Assembly: GCA_038503035.1 (NCBI GenBank)
Contig: JAVSML010025531.1
Location: 547,031-611,030, forward strand
Source: Crocodylus rhombifer
Taxonomy: Eukaryota > Chordata > Crocodylia > Crocodylidae
DNA length: 64,000 nt
Direction of reading: 5' to 3'
The position numbers were made by a program, and so were the translations under genes. Below, in pieces: positions 44,371-56,170 of the stretch. Position 1 is the first letter of the stretch. Every line of letters starts with the position of its first letter. The notes under the pieces are model-generated. The model had not been told where the DNA came from and did not search any database. It worked only from the letters and a program-made list of their open reading frames with translations.

Positions 44371-45130
44371 ATGGACATTCCATGTGGTGAACCTCAGTAC
44401 TTTATTTTGTTGGTTTCATCCACAAATATAGTGATCCCATGGGATGTCACAATCTAGCCAGAGGTGTTTGAGACAACCTGTGTCTAGGGCACCTTTTTCT
44501 ATACTTTTCTCCCTTCAGGGTGATCATAGAGAATCCTAAAGAGGACTGCTCAGTCATGGTCACAGCTGCTAAATTGTACTTCTGTCTTGGTAAGTGCAAA
44601 ACAACTATCACACAACCACCATCTATGTGTATATTTGTAACTAGGGGCTCTCAGATTCACTGTTCCTGTCCCCACTGCCACTATCCATCATTGCAGAACT
44701 TGGTTTGTGAGAGCTGTTAACATCCCTGGCAGAGACCTGTTTTTGATATCTTTTAATATGGGGAAGCTGCTGCACAAGTGACAGCCACATAAGCTTGACA
44801 GGAGGGAGCCCTAAACTCAGTAGCAAGGATGTCCAGGACAACTGGGACCTCCATCCCACTGCAGACCTCATCCACCTTCACATCCACAGAGAACCAGCAG
44901 GTCCTTAAGTATGCCTGTTCCGCCACTAGAGTTGTCAGGAGTTTGGACCATGCTTAGTTTGGGGCCTCTCAGATCTATTCCCCAGGGGAGACCCTACCAG
45001 GAGTACAAGACTGTAGATGACATAGCTCCAAGGATCATTGGAACACACAAGCCTCTCCACCATGGCAAGGTTAAGGTCCAAGGAGAGGACTCCCAACTAT
45101 ACAGCTGTGCCAATAAAAGATATCACCAAA
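44371..45130 (-). other. LINE-B 5' leader and inverted terminus
   Basis: No coding block recognised upstream of the nuclease. The end near 45.09-45.13 kb, 'cccaactatacagctg' then 'gccaataaaagatatcacc', is the inverted counterpart of the 36.93 kb terminus. A loose third copy of the motif (ttgttggtctaataaaaggtatca) sits at about 45357-45381. Confidence 0.5.
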
Positions 45131-45985
45131 ACCCCTTGTGTTTTGGTATGTTCTGACATTCCACCACTTCCATTGGACTGTTTTTTCTAAAACAGTATCT
45201 ATAGGAGCCCAGGGTAATATGATAGTACACTGAGATCTAGATTTATAGATAAATGTACTCCTCCTTGGAATACATTTATCCCTGGATGCCAGATGTAATT
45301 TACTGTCATGTTTTGCAGCTTAAAGTAAACTGGTAATGTTTTCAATACAAAATCTTGTTGGTCTAATAAAAGGTATCATCTATACTATGAGTCCCGATTG
45401 CCTCAATACAAAATAGTTTTTTGTATTATATAGATTAGAAACCATGTCATCATTGAAACATTAAGAAAACCAGATATTTAAAATTTTAAGATATACATTT
45501 CTTCAAGGGGATGGGATTTGACCTTGAAGCTATCGGTGCACATGGTTGATACCTTGTTGATTAAGCTACATAGTTTTAACTGAATGCCTCTACACAATTG
45601 TGGATGTTAATTTAACCACTGGAGGGAGCCCATCTTCCATCATTCCTATGGAGGCATACCAATAATTAAAAAACACATTTTAAATATTGCACAGCTTTAG
45701 ATTACAAGGTGTCTTTCTGATGTTGAGTCTTTGCATGCTGTTTGACGGATTTAAATTTTGTAGAACATTTCTTCAAATAATATGTTAAAAAAAGAGAAAA
45801 AGACAGCTAAAAGAAAGAAATTTCCTGCTTTTGACATAAAAACCTTATTTCATAAAGGCAACTATTAACATGAGTTTTAGGAAAAATACCTGAGAACTAC
45901 TCAGTTTTTGTATATCATGTCAATACTGTGTGGGTTTTTTTTTTTAATGTCTTAGATTCCCCTTCAAGTTTGGTCCTTTATTGAT

Positions 45986-46046
45986 ATACACACACATGCG
46001 TGCACACGTGCACACACACACACACACACACACACGCACAAGCACA
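45986..46046. repeat. (CA)n microsatellite, interrupted
   Basis: 'acacacacatgcgtgcacacgtg' followed by about 13 CA units and 'cgcacaagcacatacaca'. Alternating purine-pyrimidine throughout. Confidence 0.9.
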
Positions 46047-46160
46047 TACACACCAAATTAATCAACTATAAAGGGAAGCTTAAATATCTAGAGAAGTTAC
46101 TGGTGTGATACTGTTTGTCCTCATTTTATAATAACCAAATGATAGGCATGAAGGTATTTC

Positions 46161-46193
46161 TCCCCTCCCCGCCCCCTCCCCGCCCCCTCCCTT
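46161..46193 (+). repeat. Tandem tccccgccccc units (GC-box-like)
   Basis: Two 11-bp units plus partial units in AT-rich surroundings. Each contains an Sp1-like ccccgcccc, but nothing nearby suggests a transcription start. Confidence 0.7.
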
Positions 46194-48062
46194 GTGGATT
46201 ATTTGATTTGTCATTCGACATTTTTTGTAGTCTGTGTACTCAAACCAATTTGTGATAACATGACCAGAAAGCTAAATTCAGTACAGAGTCCATGCTGACA
46301 TTGTTATTCCACACAAGAGGCCCCAGTGGGGAGAGATAATGCCATAATTCAGATAACACGATGAAATGAGATCTTGTATCATGAGGACTTTGGTGGATGA
46401 AGAAACGTAAACAACTCCTCTCTCAATATAAATTAGAAAAAGATGTGGGGTCATACTGAAGCAGCATCTGTGGCTTTTCAGACAATTGAAATGAACTGAG
46501 AATTAGGAAAGCAGTTTGAATTGAGGAATGGTGTACATTCTGTACAAAAATACATACATGCTTCTAAGGATTTAGATTGACTTTGGCAGGTAGCTTCAAT
46601 TTTAAATGTCTGGATTAGGTCAGAAGAAAAACATGCAGTGTACTATGCAATGTGCTATATTTCTCATTCTCATTGTGGATATTTTTAAAAGTAAGGTTCA
46701 TAAGCCTGGAAGAGTTTTCAGTTACTATAATTAAATGAAATTACATATTAGGTAGCCCTTAAGAATTATTTTTGGAGATCATGGAATGTCTTAGACTATC
46801 CCTTGTTGTTCTCAGCAACCAGACTGTAGACAGAGTGAAATCATTTATATTTTAAGCAATCAGTCTTAGTTCATACATTATGTGTGCTACCTGTTCCTCC
46901 ATCAATTGAAATGTAAAGTTGCATGTCAGTTTAGACTACAGAGGTTTTTTTTGTGCATAATCATGCTTTAATAGTAATAGGACTTGTGCATATATACACA
47001 GGCACTGATAGACAAATGTAGAGATTAACAAATTAAAAGGAGTAAACATCAGGGATAGTATTTAGATTAATAAGGAGAATAAATAGGAACATCTAACTTA
47101 ATATTAAATTAAGGGTAGGATATACGTTTCAGAGATAATCATTCTAGACTGTAAAATCCCCAGAGATTTTATTCTTAGAGAATTTATTCAGACAAGGGGG
47201 ACTGAGGCAAAACATTTACTCTATTCTTCTTAGGATTCTGCAATAAGGTGCTAAGCTGAACTATCTAAAACCTTATACTCTACATTTCAGTGAAAAAAAG
47301 TCTGGCAACACAGTGGGCGCAATAAAGGCACATAAACCTCTTTCTGGGTAAAATTCAAATTGGTTAGCAAAAAGATTCTTTCTAAAAACATTATGAAAAA
47401 TAGACTACTTTCCAGGTAAGCATGAGTGATGTTTTTATTCGTACAAATGGTAAATTTTACTGCATTTAAACACAGCCTCCTATCAGATTTCTTGAATGCC
47501 AATCCACATATAATATTTTGTTACATGAAGCTTGATTTTGGAAGGCAAAATGTAGGAAAAAAATATTTTTTCCAGGATCATGGCTGACAGAGTGACAAAG
47601 CGTAAGTCTTTCCTGGGAACATAGTGTCCAAGAAGTGTGGCACTAGGAAGTTCCTGGTGCCAGCTGCCTCACCCAGACTTTTTCCTGAAATTCCACGCTT
47701 CCTGTACACTGTTTCCAGAGCTTACTTAATGTCACATAAGGTTAGGCCTCAGACCCTTGCAAGGGCAGTAACAAAACTGTTAGTTCTTTATTCTAAGTAC
47801 TTATTTTCACAACTTCCTCTAGAAGAAGTGTTGATTCCACATCACAAGCCTCCTGAAGATACTGCCAGCAGCTCACTTGCTGCTTCAGACACAAGTTGTG
47901 GTACTCAGTTGGAAGCTATGGCTGAGAGAGAAATAACACAGAACTCTTTCATAGATTCATATAAAGTTAGGGTTTGAAGAGATCTCAGGGGGTCATCTAG
48001 TCCACCCTCTGGTCAAAGCAGGACCATCCTAACTAGATCATCCCAGCCAAAGCTTGGTTTAG

Positions 48063-49400
48063 CTAGGTTTTGAAAACCTCCAAGGATGGAGCTTCTACCA
48101 CCTCTCTGGGTAACCTGTTCCAGTGTTTTACTATCCTCCTAGTGAGAAAATTCTTCCTCGTATCTAACCTAAACTTCTCTTGCTCCAATTTGAGATTGTT
48201 GCTCCTTGTTCTGTCATCTGTCATCACTGAGAACAGTTTAGTCTTCAGGTAGTTGAAGGCTGCTATTAAATTCCCCCTCAGTCTTCTCTTCTCTAGACTA
48301 AATAAACCCAGTTCCTTCAGTCTTTCCTCATAAGTCATGTCCCCCAGCCCCCTCACCATTGTGCTGCCCTCCACTGCACTCTCCAGTGTGTCCACATCCT
48401 TTCTGTAGTGGGGGGCCCAAAACTGAACACAGTACTCCAGATGTGGTCTCACCAGTGCTGAATAGAGGGAAATAATCATTTTCTTTTGACCTACTAGCAA
48501 CACACCTACCAATGCAGCCTAGTATGCTGTTAGCCTTCTTGGCAACAAGGACATACTGCTGGCTCATATTTACTGAAAACCTCAGGTCCTTTTCTCTAGA
48601 GCTGCTGCCCAACCAGTCAGCCCCCAACCTGTACTGGTGCATGGGATTGTTCTGTCCTAAGTGCAGGGCTTTGCAGTTGTTCTTGTTGAACCTCGTGAGA
48701 TTTCTTTTAGCCCAATCCTCCAATTTCTCTAGGTCTCTTTGAATCTTATCCCTATTCTCCAGTGTATCTACTACTCCCCCCAGCTTGGTGTAATCTGCAG
48801 ATTTGCTGAGAGTGCACTCTATGCCATCTTCCAGGTCACTGATGAAGACATTGAACAAAACTGTCCCCTGGGGCACTCCACTTGATACCAGCTACCATCT
48901 AGACATCAAGCTATTTATTATTACTCTCTGAGTCCAACTCTCCAGCCAGTTTGCTTCCCACCTTACAGTCCATTCATCCAGCCTATACTTTCTTAGCTTG
49001 CTTGGGAGAATGCTGTGGGAGACCATATCAAAAGCCTTGCTAAAATCAAGGTACACCAGTCTCCTCACATCCACAGACCCAGTCATCTCATGGTAGAAGT
49101 TAATCAGATTGATGAGGCATGACTTACCCCTGGTGAATCTATGCTGACTGTTCCTAATCACCTTTTTCTCCTCCAAGTGCTTAGAAATGGATTACTTGAT
49201 GGCCTGCTCCATGATTTTTCCAGGGACTGAGGTGAGGCTGACTGATCTGTAGTTCCCTGGATCCTCCTTTCCCCCTCTCTTAAATATGGGCACTATGTTT
49301 GCCCTTTTTCAATCATCCAGAACCTCTCCCAATCTTCATGAGTTTTCAAAGATGATGACCAATTGCTCTGGAATCACATCAGCCAACTCCCTCAGCACTG
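48063..49400 (-). pseudogene. CR1-4 reverse transcriptase
   Basis: Frames 48892-49176, 48328-48876 and 48063-48512 together give [83 protein letters not shown] and [12 protein letters not shown]. The catalytic FADD box reads SADY, losing an Asp. Frame shifts separate the three frames. Confidence 0.85.
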
Positions 49401-50330
49401 TCGGGTACATCCCATTCAGCCTCAGGGATTTGTACACATCCAGTTTATCTAAGTAGTTCCTAACCTGTTTTTTCACTGCTGAGGGCTGCTCATCTCCTCC
49501 CCAAACTGTGGTGCCAGATGTAGTAGTTTGGGAGCTGACATTGCCTGTGAAGATGGAGGCAAAATAAGCATTGAGCACTTCAGCCTTTTCTCCATGCTCT
49601 ATCACAAGGTTTCCTTCCCCATTCAGTAAGGGATTCACACTTTCCCTGATCCTCCTCTTGCTACCATCATATTTATAGAAACCTTTCTTGTTACCTTTCA
49701 CATCCCTTGCTAGCTGCAACTCCAATTACGCTTTGGCCTTTCTGACTTCATCCCTGCATGCCCAAGCAATGCTCTTATATTCTTCCCATTATTTGTCCAA
49801 GTTTCCACTTCTTATAAGCTTTCTTTTTGTGATTTAGCTTACTAAAAAGTTCCCTGCTAAGCCAAGCTGGTCTTCTGCCATACTTGCTTGTCTTCCTGCA
49901 CGTCGGGATCGTTTGTTCCTGTACTGTCAGTAAGGCTTCTTTGAAGTACAGCCAGCAATCCTGGAGTCCTCTCACCTCCAGTCTGGCTTCCCAGGGGTTC
50001 CTGCCCATAAGCTCCCTGAGTAAGTCGAAGTCTGCTTTTCTGAAATCCAGGGTCCTTGCTTTGCTGCTATCCATCCTTTTTTTCCCTCAGGATCCTGAAT
50101 TCAGTCATCTTGTGGTCACTGCTACCCAAGTTGCCATCCACTACTACATTTCTCACCAGTTCTTCCCTGTTTGTGAGCAGCAGGTCAAGAAGAGCATGGC
50201 CCCTAGTTGGCCACTTCAGCACTTGAACCAGGAAGCTGTCCCCAGTACTGTTAACAAAAACTTCCTGGATTGCTTGTGCACTCCTGTATTGCCCTGTCAG
50301 CAGATGTCAGGGTGATTGAAGCCCCTATGA
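49401..50330 (-). pseudogene. CR1-4 linker and C-terminal endonuclease
   Basis: The 49336-49725 frame gives [24 protein letters not shown], the CR1 'IKDNKK.FFKY' linker. The 49775-50074 frame gives TLDFRKADFDLLRELMGRNPW. Text near 50.1-50.3 kb aligns with the nuclease C-terminal half. The copy ends around 50.33-50.37 kb. Confidence 0.8.
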
Positions 50331-50375
50331 GAATGAGGGCCTGAAATTGGGAAACTTCCACTAGCTGTTTGAAGA

Positions 50376-52589
50376 AATAAATTAATCATAGAAGCTATCT
50401 TTGCAGTTGCATGGCATGCACAGTATTTCTAGGTTTGCTGCTTTTATAGTGAATTAAAACAGTTTTCCTGCTTAAATTGGGTGCGAGGGGGGAGGGAGGG
50501 AGCTGATCTTGATGAAAAAGATGCATGCCATGTGAAAAAATATGGTATGTGCATCTTTGGATGCTAGATAGTGCCCATCAATTGGGAAGGATTCCAGTTG
50601 AAAATGACACATTTTGCAGATGCTTAGTATTGCTAAAAATTGGGTCATTCTAGTTAAGCAAAGTACATGGTTTTTAAACCACCATTCAACTTAAATGCAG
50701 CTTTCTCATAGTAAATCCTGTTGTATTCTCAAATGTCCTTCTTTTCATGGGATATGGGCAAACATTCAGTTGGCATGACTTCAGAGTGGGAGGAATACTG
50801 CTCAGGGATGCACAGTAATGTATACTCTAGATGTTACATCTGCATAAGCAATATAAGGTTAGCAAAACCATTCCAACTTTAACCTTGATGATTTAGCTCA
50901 CTTGTGTTGCTACAGGACCAGTGTAGAAGTGGAGGTCTCATCAGCCCAGAGTTTCAGCACTCTTTTCATTGTAATTATAACCATCCTAGTATGTCTAAAC
51001 TATAAAGTTAGAGTACCTGGCAGTGGTAACCTCAGGCATGCCACTCTGCTTTATATGGGCTTTGTCTAACCTGTAAGCGGTATAGCTGCATCCACCAAGT
51101 ACTATGGGCAGGCAGATTGGCTCTTTCACTCAGCAGCACTGATTAGCCCGCTAAAAGTAAGCATGGCTGCCAGGCATAGTAAGTTTACCATAAATTTACC
51201 ATGGTCCATGAAAAATATATAGCCCTCTGATACAACACTCACAGCAGCAGTTAAAATATTTTTGAGCCAAGAGGATGAGAAGAAGTTGAAAATGGGCTAA
51301 TGCTGATCTAGTTAAAGAAAATGCTAAAGGGAATTACAAATATAAAAGTAAGTCAAAAGCAGACAAAGGTATTTTTCTGTAATAGAAGTGAGGGAATTAA
51401 AACACAAAGGAAATATCCCAAAGGGTCAAGTTATCTGAGGAGAGATCTAAATTTAAACGTTCTAATAACAAATCCAGCTCTGTGTTTATCTTTAACATGG
51501 ATATAGCTTTGGCTTTACTACTCCTTGATGTTTTCATTCACTTATCCCATCGTCCAAGCACATCTAATATAAATTAAGTAGTCTGTTATGACATGTGAAA
51601 TGTTAGCATAGCTCCAGTTTTTCCTTGTGACTTCTCTAATTCAGATCTTTGAAAGATCCACAATTGTGATTCTGCACGTGCAGTATTATCTTCATATACT
51701 GATGATCTGCACAAATTAAAACAAGCTTTTAGTTCTTTCACATACTAGTTTTTATGATTTTTGCTTGTTTATTTTCAATCATTGACTAGTTCCTTTTATA
51801 TGCTCTAGAGGATGGAGGAATCTGACTCCTGTTTCTGAAGCAGGTGAGAAGTAGTTGTACAAAGGACTTGTTAAGCATATTTCCCCTATAATGCAGTGGC
51901 AGACTGTACTCCTGAGCCAAATACCTGAAGGAGCTTTGCATATTTTAAAGTACTTTTTCCATAGCTAGTCCTAAGTATGTTGCTTATTAGCAGCCCTATC
52001 AAATTGGCGGCAGCAGCAGTGATGGTGGTGACCTCTCATGGTCAAGAATGATCACTTAATCATTGATATTACTACTCTTGAACCTTGTATACAAGAGGTT
52101 CATCATAGCATTTATTGGTCACCAGCAAAATTGTTTGCATCTATGAATAAAGATCTTCAGTTGTACTTCCTTAACTAGTCAGTGTGATCCCTCCAAAGAA
52201 CTGAGAAATGTCTGATAAGCATGTTTTTGCTTAATCCAGTATGGAGATTGCAGAGATATTTAACTATAGAATCTACAGAGAATTCTGTAGGTGAACTGAG
52301 AAGAGCTCTTCACAAAGTACATGGTGTCAACCTTCAAGTATTACAGCTTTTTTAAAACAAAGCTATTGTGCAATACATTATCAAATGGCCTTGCTATAAT
52401 TCACATCTTTTTTCTTTTCTTTTTTTGCTAGCATGCTTATTACTATTTATCCCTACCCTGCTTTCCTTACTTTTTAAAAAAGACAGTAGATGTGATATGC
52501 AATATATGCAATTAACTTTTACTTATTTTATAGTAGTATAAGGGTGATGTTGCTATTATAATCTGGGAATTATGTGAGAGGAAAAGATT
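50376..52589. other. AT-rich non-coding DNA
   Basis: No gene, RNA gene or repeat that I can name. Longest frame about 61 codons, without a domain. Confidence 0.45.
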
Positions 52590-52748
52590 TCTTGGGGTGA
52601 TATTTTACATTGGACTAACTGCATAGTTAGGGCTGAGTTAGATAAGCTTTTGAATGCAAGACATTCAACCTGAAGAAGAATGACTTGCATTCGGAAGCTT
52701 GTCTAACTCTCTCCTAACTATGCAGCTGGTCCAATAAAATATATCACG
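52590..52748. mobile_element. Palindromic short element sharing LINE-B termini
   Basis: Starts 'tgatattttacattggact' and ends 'ggtccaataaaatatatca', its inverted counterpart. The two arms match over about 65-70 bp (taactgcatagttag / ctaactatgcagctgg, then agcttt-gaatgcaag / cttgcattcggaagctt). The same terminal words bound LINE-B at 36.93 and 45.1 kb. It is non-coding and looks like a fold-back or non-autonomous derivative. The plus strand centre holds 'cctgaagaa', then gaatg-cattc, a small stem. Confidence 0.65.
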
Positions 52749-52830
52749 CTAAGAAATCCTTGCTTCTCACATACTTTATAACTCTTTTTATTCCAATTTT
52801 ATTAAGCTATAGGAAATATAGGCAATAGGA

Positions 52831-53158
52831 CAGAGGCGGGCAAAGTCCAGCCTGCAGGCTGGATCAGACCCATGGTGGACTCCATTTCACGGCAGCCCCT
52901 GCCCGCGTTGCTGCAACTGGTATCCATGGAGACCTGAGGACAGTGCAGGGCCAGGGTGGCAGCACAGGGCCTAGGACAGACCCTGTGACAGTGTGGGGCC
53001 AGAGTTACCATGGAGACCAGTCCCAGCAGCACTGGCAGGGCATGTGAATGGGTGGGGAGCTGCTCTGGGGCCAGGGCTAGGATCTTGCCTGGGATCGTCC
53101 CATCTGCTGGGAAATGGAGTCCAGCTACGAGCTGGATCCACCATTTTGCCTGTCTCTG
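52831..53158. mobile_element. hAT-type MITE, complete, with target duplication
   Basis: The left end cagaggcgggcaaagtccag and the right end (complement cagagacaggcaaaatgg) are hAT-type TIRs. Interior blocks 'ggactccatttcNcNgca' and 'atggagac' match the split copy at 37721-42841. The flanks caatagga (52823-52830) and ccacagga (53159-53166) agree at 6 of 8 positions, the duplication length expected for hAT. It is 328 bp with no coding capacity. Confidence 0.75.
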
Positions 53159-53539
53159 CCACAGGAAGAACATCTAATCCATATATTATGATGATCTATG
53201 TTACTTTCATATTAATCATATTGTTAGTCAGCAGAAAATATTGTTTTCTGATTTCCAGTCCGCCAGTATTTCACTGCTGATCTATGCTGTAGTGTACATG
53301 TTTTCTCTTGTTGCAGTGGTCTCATTGGAATGGGAAAGTTATGATTCCTTTGATCTATATTTTCTCTGTATCTGAAAGTATCTCCAGAAAGTATACTTCA
53401 TTTGTGAGGGTTTTTTTGGTGGTGGGGGGAGGGGGTGTTGCACACTACATGGTCATATTTTGACTGTGGGAAAGGTTCTTTCAAGGAATCACTTCTGAAT
53501 ATGTGATATAATGGTGTTAATCATCTAGGTGCTGCCTGC

Positions 53540-53770
53540 TTTAACAGTATGTATGGATCTCAGAGGCAAAACCAGCAGCAGCGGAAAGGAGGAGTCTGAA
53601 GGAGGAACAGGAAGTGAGAGGGAGGAGACAGGTAGAGGAAGAGAGTTAGAGGGGCTGGGGGAGAACAGCAGGCCCTGTAACAGCTCTGTAAGAAACTGCT
53701 ATAATAAAGACACTGTTTATGTTAAGTAGAGAGCTGTTCCTTGATGACCCATACAGAGTCACATGAAACA
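53540..53770 (+). repeat. 5' LTR
   Basis: 231 bp; shares with the 3' LTR 'tatgtatggatctcagagg', 'ggaggagtctgaaggagg', 'agcaggccctgtaacagctc', 'ctataataaagacactgttta' (poly-A signal-like aataaa) and the end 'cacatgaaaca'. The start should be TG; here it reads TTTAACAG against TGTAACAA in the 3' copy. The LTRs differ at a modest number of sites plus small indels, so insertion was not recent. Confidence 0.9.
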
Positions 53771-53790
53771 TGGTGAGGAAGCCCAAGAGA
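53771..53790 (+). other. Primer-binding-site position
   Basis: 'tggtgaggaagcccaag' directly follows the 5' LTR and begins TGG, the complement of the tRNA CCA end. The primer tRNA cannot be named from this alone. Confidence 0.5.
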
Positions 53791-53834
53791 AGAGAGAGAC
53801 CTGGGCCCCAGCAGTGATTAAAACAGATTGTGAG

Positions 53835-54590
53835 AAGCGTGGAGGGACTGAAGCCCCCAGGACAGCTTGATTTCAACACAAAGAGCCTGGCACAAATGTG
53901 GAAACAATGGAAGCAAGAATTCAGTGTGCATAGAGAGTTAACCATGGCTGATAACATAAAATGAAGGTAAAGCTGTTTTACTATCTAGTGGGGGGAAAAT
54001 GCCATGAAGCAAGTGTGACACTGATGCTAGGGAACCCTAACACACTAGACGAATTAATACAAGTGTTTGATGCATACTGTAACCCCAGGAAAAATGAGAC
54101 TGTAGAGAGATATGTTTTTCACGTGAAAACAAGAGGAAGAGGAAGGAATAGAGGCCTATATCACAGCACTGAAAACTCTGGTATCCTCATGTAACTTTAG
54201 GGAGTCTCTTATGTCTCCAATCAGGGATAGGATTGTGTGTGGCACATGGGACTCTGTCCTGAGGGAAAGACTACTAAGAGAGGTAGATCTAACCCTGGAA
54301 AAATGTCACCAAATTGCAAGGGCATCAGAGCTGTCTAAACAAAGGATCAACATGATATCAACAGCCACATGTACAGAGCTGGTTCACAGGCTCAACCTAA
54401 AGGACTCTGGAAAGTAGGAACCTGACAGGCCAAGTGCAAATGCCAACAACATGAATCAGCGCATGTACTGTGGGAAGCTACATGAAAGGCAGAAGGACAA
54501 ATACCCAGCTTATGGAAAAGCATGCAAAAATGTGGAAAACAGAATCATTTCAGGAGTCAGTGTCGTACACATCCAACTACAAAAAAAACA
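53835..54590 (+). pseudogene. mag-like gag with zinc knuckle, broken
   Basis: Encodes remnants of the capsid region: a W-K-x-W-K-x-E-F block near 53.9 kb, then FDAYCNPRKNETVERYVFH at 54.07 kb, the strongly conserved mag-type capsid signature. LLREVDLTLEKCHQIARASE follows at 54.27 kb. The nucleocapsid end has KCGKQNHFRSQCR at 54.52 kb, giving one CX2CX4HX4C knuckle; the first knuckle has lost a Cys. Frame changes near 53.96, 54.13-54.2 and 54.53 kb, and stops, prevent translation. Confidence 0.8.
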
Positions 54591-54689
54591 ATCCAAGTAG
54601 TGATGAGGGATCAGAAGACTATAAATGGGGAGGAAGCTTTAAGTGTAAATGTGACAGATTCACAGACTCGCAGGATACACACATTACAG

Positions 54690-54900
54690 AAAAAAGCAGG
54701 CAATAACTCAGCCATATTTGCAACAATGATGCTAGAGCAAAGACCTATAAGATTCCAGGTGGATTGTGGAGCCACTTGCAATGTCCTTCTCGTAATCTAT
54801 TGAGTAGCAGCATCAAAATGGAAAAATGTTATCAAAATGTCATATAACAAAACAACTGTGGGGCCACTGGGAAAGTGCCAGCTGACTCTAATAAATCCAT
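54690..54900 (+). pseudogene. Retroelement aspartic protease remnant
   Basis: FQVDCGATCNVL at about 54.75 kb is the catalytic D-[ST]-G-A block with Ser/Thr replaced by Cys, as seen in several mag-like elements. Downstream frames match only weakly and contain a stop straight after. Confidence 0.65.
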
Positions 54901-54984
54901 GCAACAAGAAACAGTACCGCCTGGAACTTATGGTGATTGACAGGGTGGGCACCCATCCACTGTTGGGCAACCTGCAGAAAAAGG

Positions 54985-55600
54985 CATCATCACAGTGGTT
55001 GAAAAAAGCATTGACTGGATCAGCAACCTAGTAGTAGTAAGGAAGCCATGAGGCAAACGTAGAATCTGCATTGATCCAAAACCACTTAACAGGGCACTCA
55101 TAAGAAGCCACTACCCACTGCCAACAATTGAGGATGTACTACCTGATCTGTCTAAGGCAAAAGTATTCACAGTTTGCAATGTCAAGAATGGATTTTGGCA
55201 TGTGGAGCTACATGAATCATCCAGCTACCTGACAACCTTTAGTACACCCTTTAGCAGGTATCGCTGGTGAAGGACGCCCATGGGGATCATTCCAGCTCCA
55301 GAAGTTTTCCAGTGGAAGCTGAACCAGGAGCTGGAAGGTCTTCCGGGTATCAAGATTGTGGCTGATGATATTCTTGTCATAGGAGAAGGGGATGTCATAG
55401 GAAGAGGTGATCCGTAACCATGATCAAAACTGCAACAACTACTTAACAGATGCCTGGAGAGGAACATTCAACTGAATGCTGACAAAATACAGCTGAGAAG
55501 AACAGGAGTACCCTATATTGGACATCTGCTCACTTCAGAAGGATTAAGCCAGACCCAGCGAAGGTGAGAGCCATTATGGAGATGCCCAGGCCACAGAATG
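54985..55600 (+). pseudogene. Gypsy-type reverse transcriptase remnant
   Basis: Blocks in order: a VVVRKP then CIDPKPLNRALIRSHYPLPTI segment, KAKVFTVCNVKNGFWHVEL, SSYLTTFSTPF, the catalytic IVADDILVIG at about 55.35 kb (A-D-D in place of Y-x-D-D, common in this lineage), and HLLTSEGL. In-frame stops occur just after VVVRKP and after RYRW, and at least two frameshifts follow. Clearly mag-like by motif, clearly dead. Confidence 0.85.
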
Positions 55601-56170
55601 GCAAAGGAGTCCAGTGCCTTATTGGGATGGTTAACTATCTGTCCAAATTTTGTGCACAATTGTCTAATGCTTGTGAGCCACTCAGGTTGCTAACACACAG
55701 TGATGCAGCCTGGGAATGGGCACAGACCCAAGAGGAGGCATTCAAAAGAATTAAAAAACTTATCAGCAAGGCCCCAACACTGAAGTACTACAACACAGCT
55801 GAGCAACTAGTACTACAGTGTGATCCATCAGAAGGAGGTCTGGGATCAGTACTGATGCAGAACCAGCAGCCCATACCTTTTGCTAGTAGAGCAATGATTG
55901 AAACTGAAAGGAGATATGCACAGATAGAAAAGGAGTTAACAGCAGTAGTGTTTGGACTGGAACGGTTCCATCAGTTCACCTTTGGACAGAGAGTAGATGT
56001 GCAATCAGTTCACAAACCATTAGAGATCATAACGAAGAAAACCCTTGCTGAGTGCTCCTAAGAGACTTCAGTGCATGCTGCTGAGACTCCAGGCCGATTA
56101 TGCGAGTACAAATTGCTACCCAGGTGAGTCTGTGCAAGTGACAGATGCACTAAGTAGAGAGTATCTTCCA
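55600..56170 (+). pseudogene. RNase H and RT thumb/connection remnant
   Basis: The longest open part of the element (165 codons, 55564-56061). GMVNYLSKFCAQLS and LTHSDAAWEW form the connection. LVLQCDPSEGGLGSVLMQ holds the first RNase H Asp, and RYAQIEKELTAVVFGLERFHQF the Glu. The usual TDHKPL reads SVHKPL, so a catalytic Asp is lost. A frameshift then leads to VTDALSREYLP at 56.15 kb. Confidence 0.85.

Larger units (their letters stand above)
36925..45130 (-). mobile_element. LINE-B: second APE-type LINE with inverted termini, nested host
   Basis: Outer layer of a three-level nest. The minus strand gives a 5' leader (about 45.1 kb), APE endonuclease (43.7-44.4 kb), linker (43.12-43.62 kb), RT start (42.85-43.0 kb), then the hAT/CR1 insertion, then a small RT piece and the C-terminal region (36.93-37.72 kb). 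It is not CR1, L2 or Tx1. The protein pattern resembles LINEs common in fish and invertebrates whose clade I cannot fix without a search. Ends: 'ggtcatatcttttagtggcca...tagttggagagag' at 36.93 kb and the inverted 'ctcccaactatacagctgtgccaataaaagatatcacc' components at 45.1 kb. Confidence 0.65.
45131..47945. other. AT-rich non-coding DNA with simple repeats
   Basis: No gene recognised. Holds the small motif copy near 45.36 kb, a CA microsatellite at 45.99 kb and a GC-box-like tandem at 46.16 kb. The 117-codon frame at 47.62 kb has no domain that I know. Confidence 0.45.
47946..50375 (-). mobile_element. CR1 LINE copy 4, older subfamily, 5' truncated
   Basis: The 3' end 'catagattcatataaagttagggtttgaagagatctcagggggtcatctagtcc' at 47.95 kb lies in CR1 orientation. 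RT, linker and the C-terminal half of the endonuclease follow up to about 50.33 kb; the rest of the nuclease and ORF1 are missing. It differs from copies 1-3 at many residues ([21 protein letters not shown]-type linker), pointing to another, older subfamily. Confidence 0.85.

Noticed and set aside
45986..46046. CRISPR array or satellite
   Set aside because: A simple CA microsatellite; no repeat-spacer structure exists anywhere in this eukaryotic window.
46161..46193. Promoter with Sp1 sites
   Set aside because: Only a two-unit tandem repeat in AT-rich DNA, with no exon, CpG island or TSS-like context nearby.
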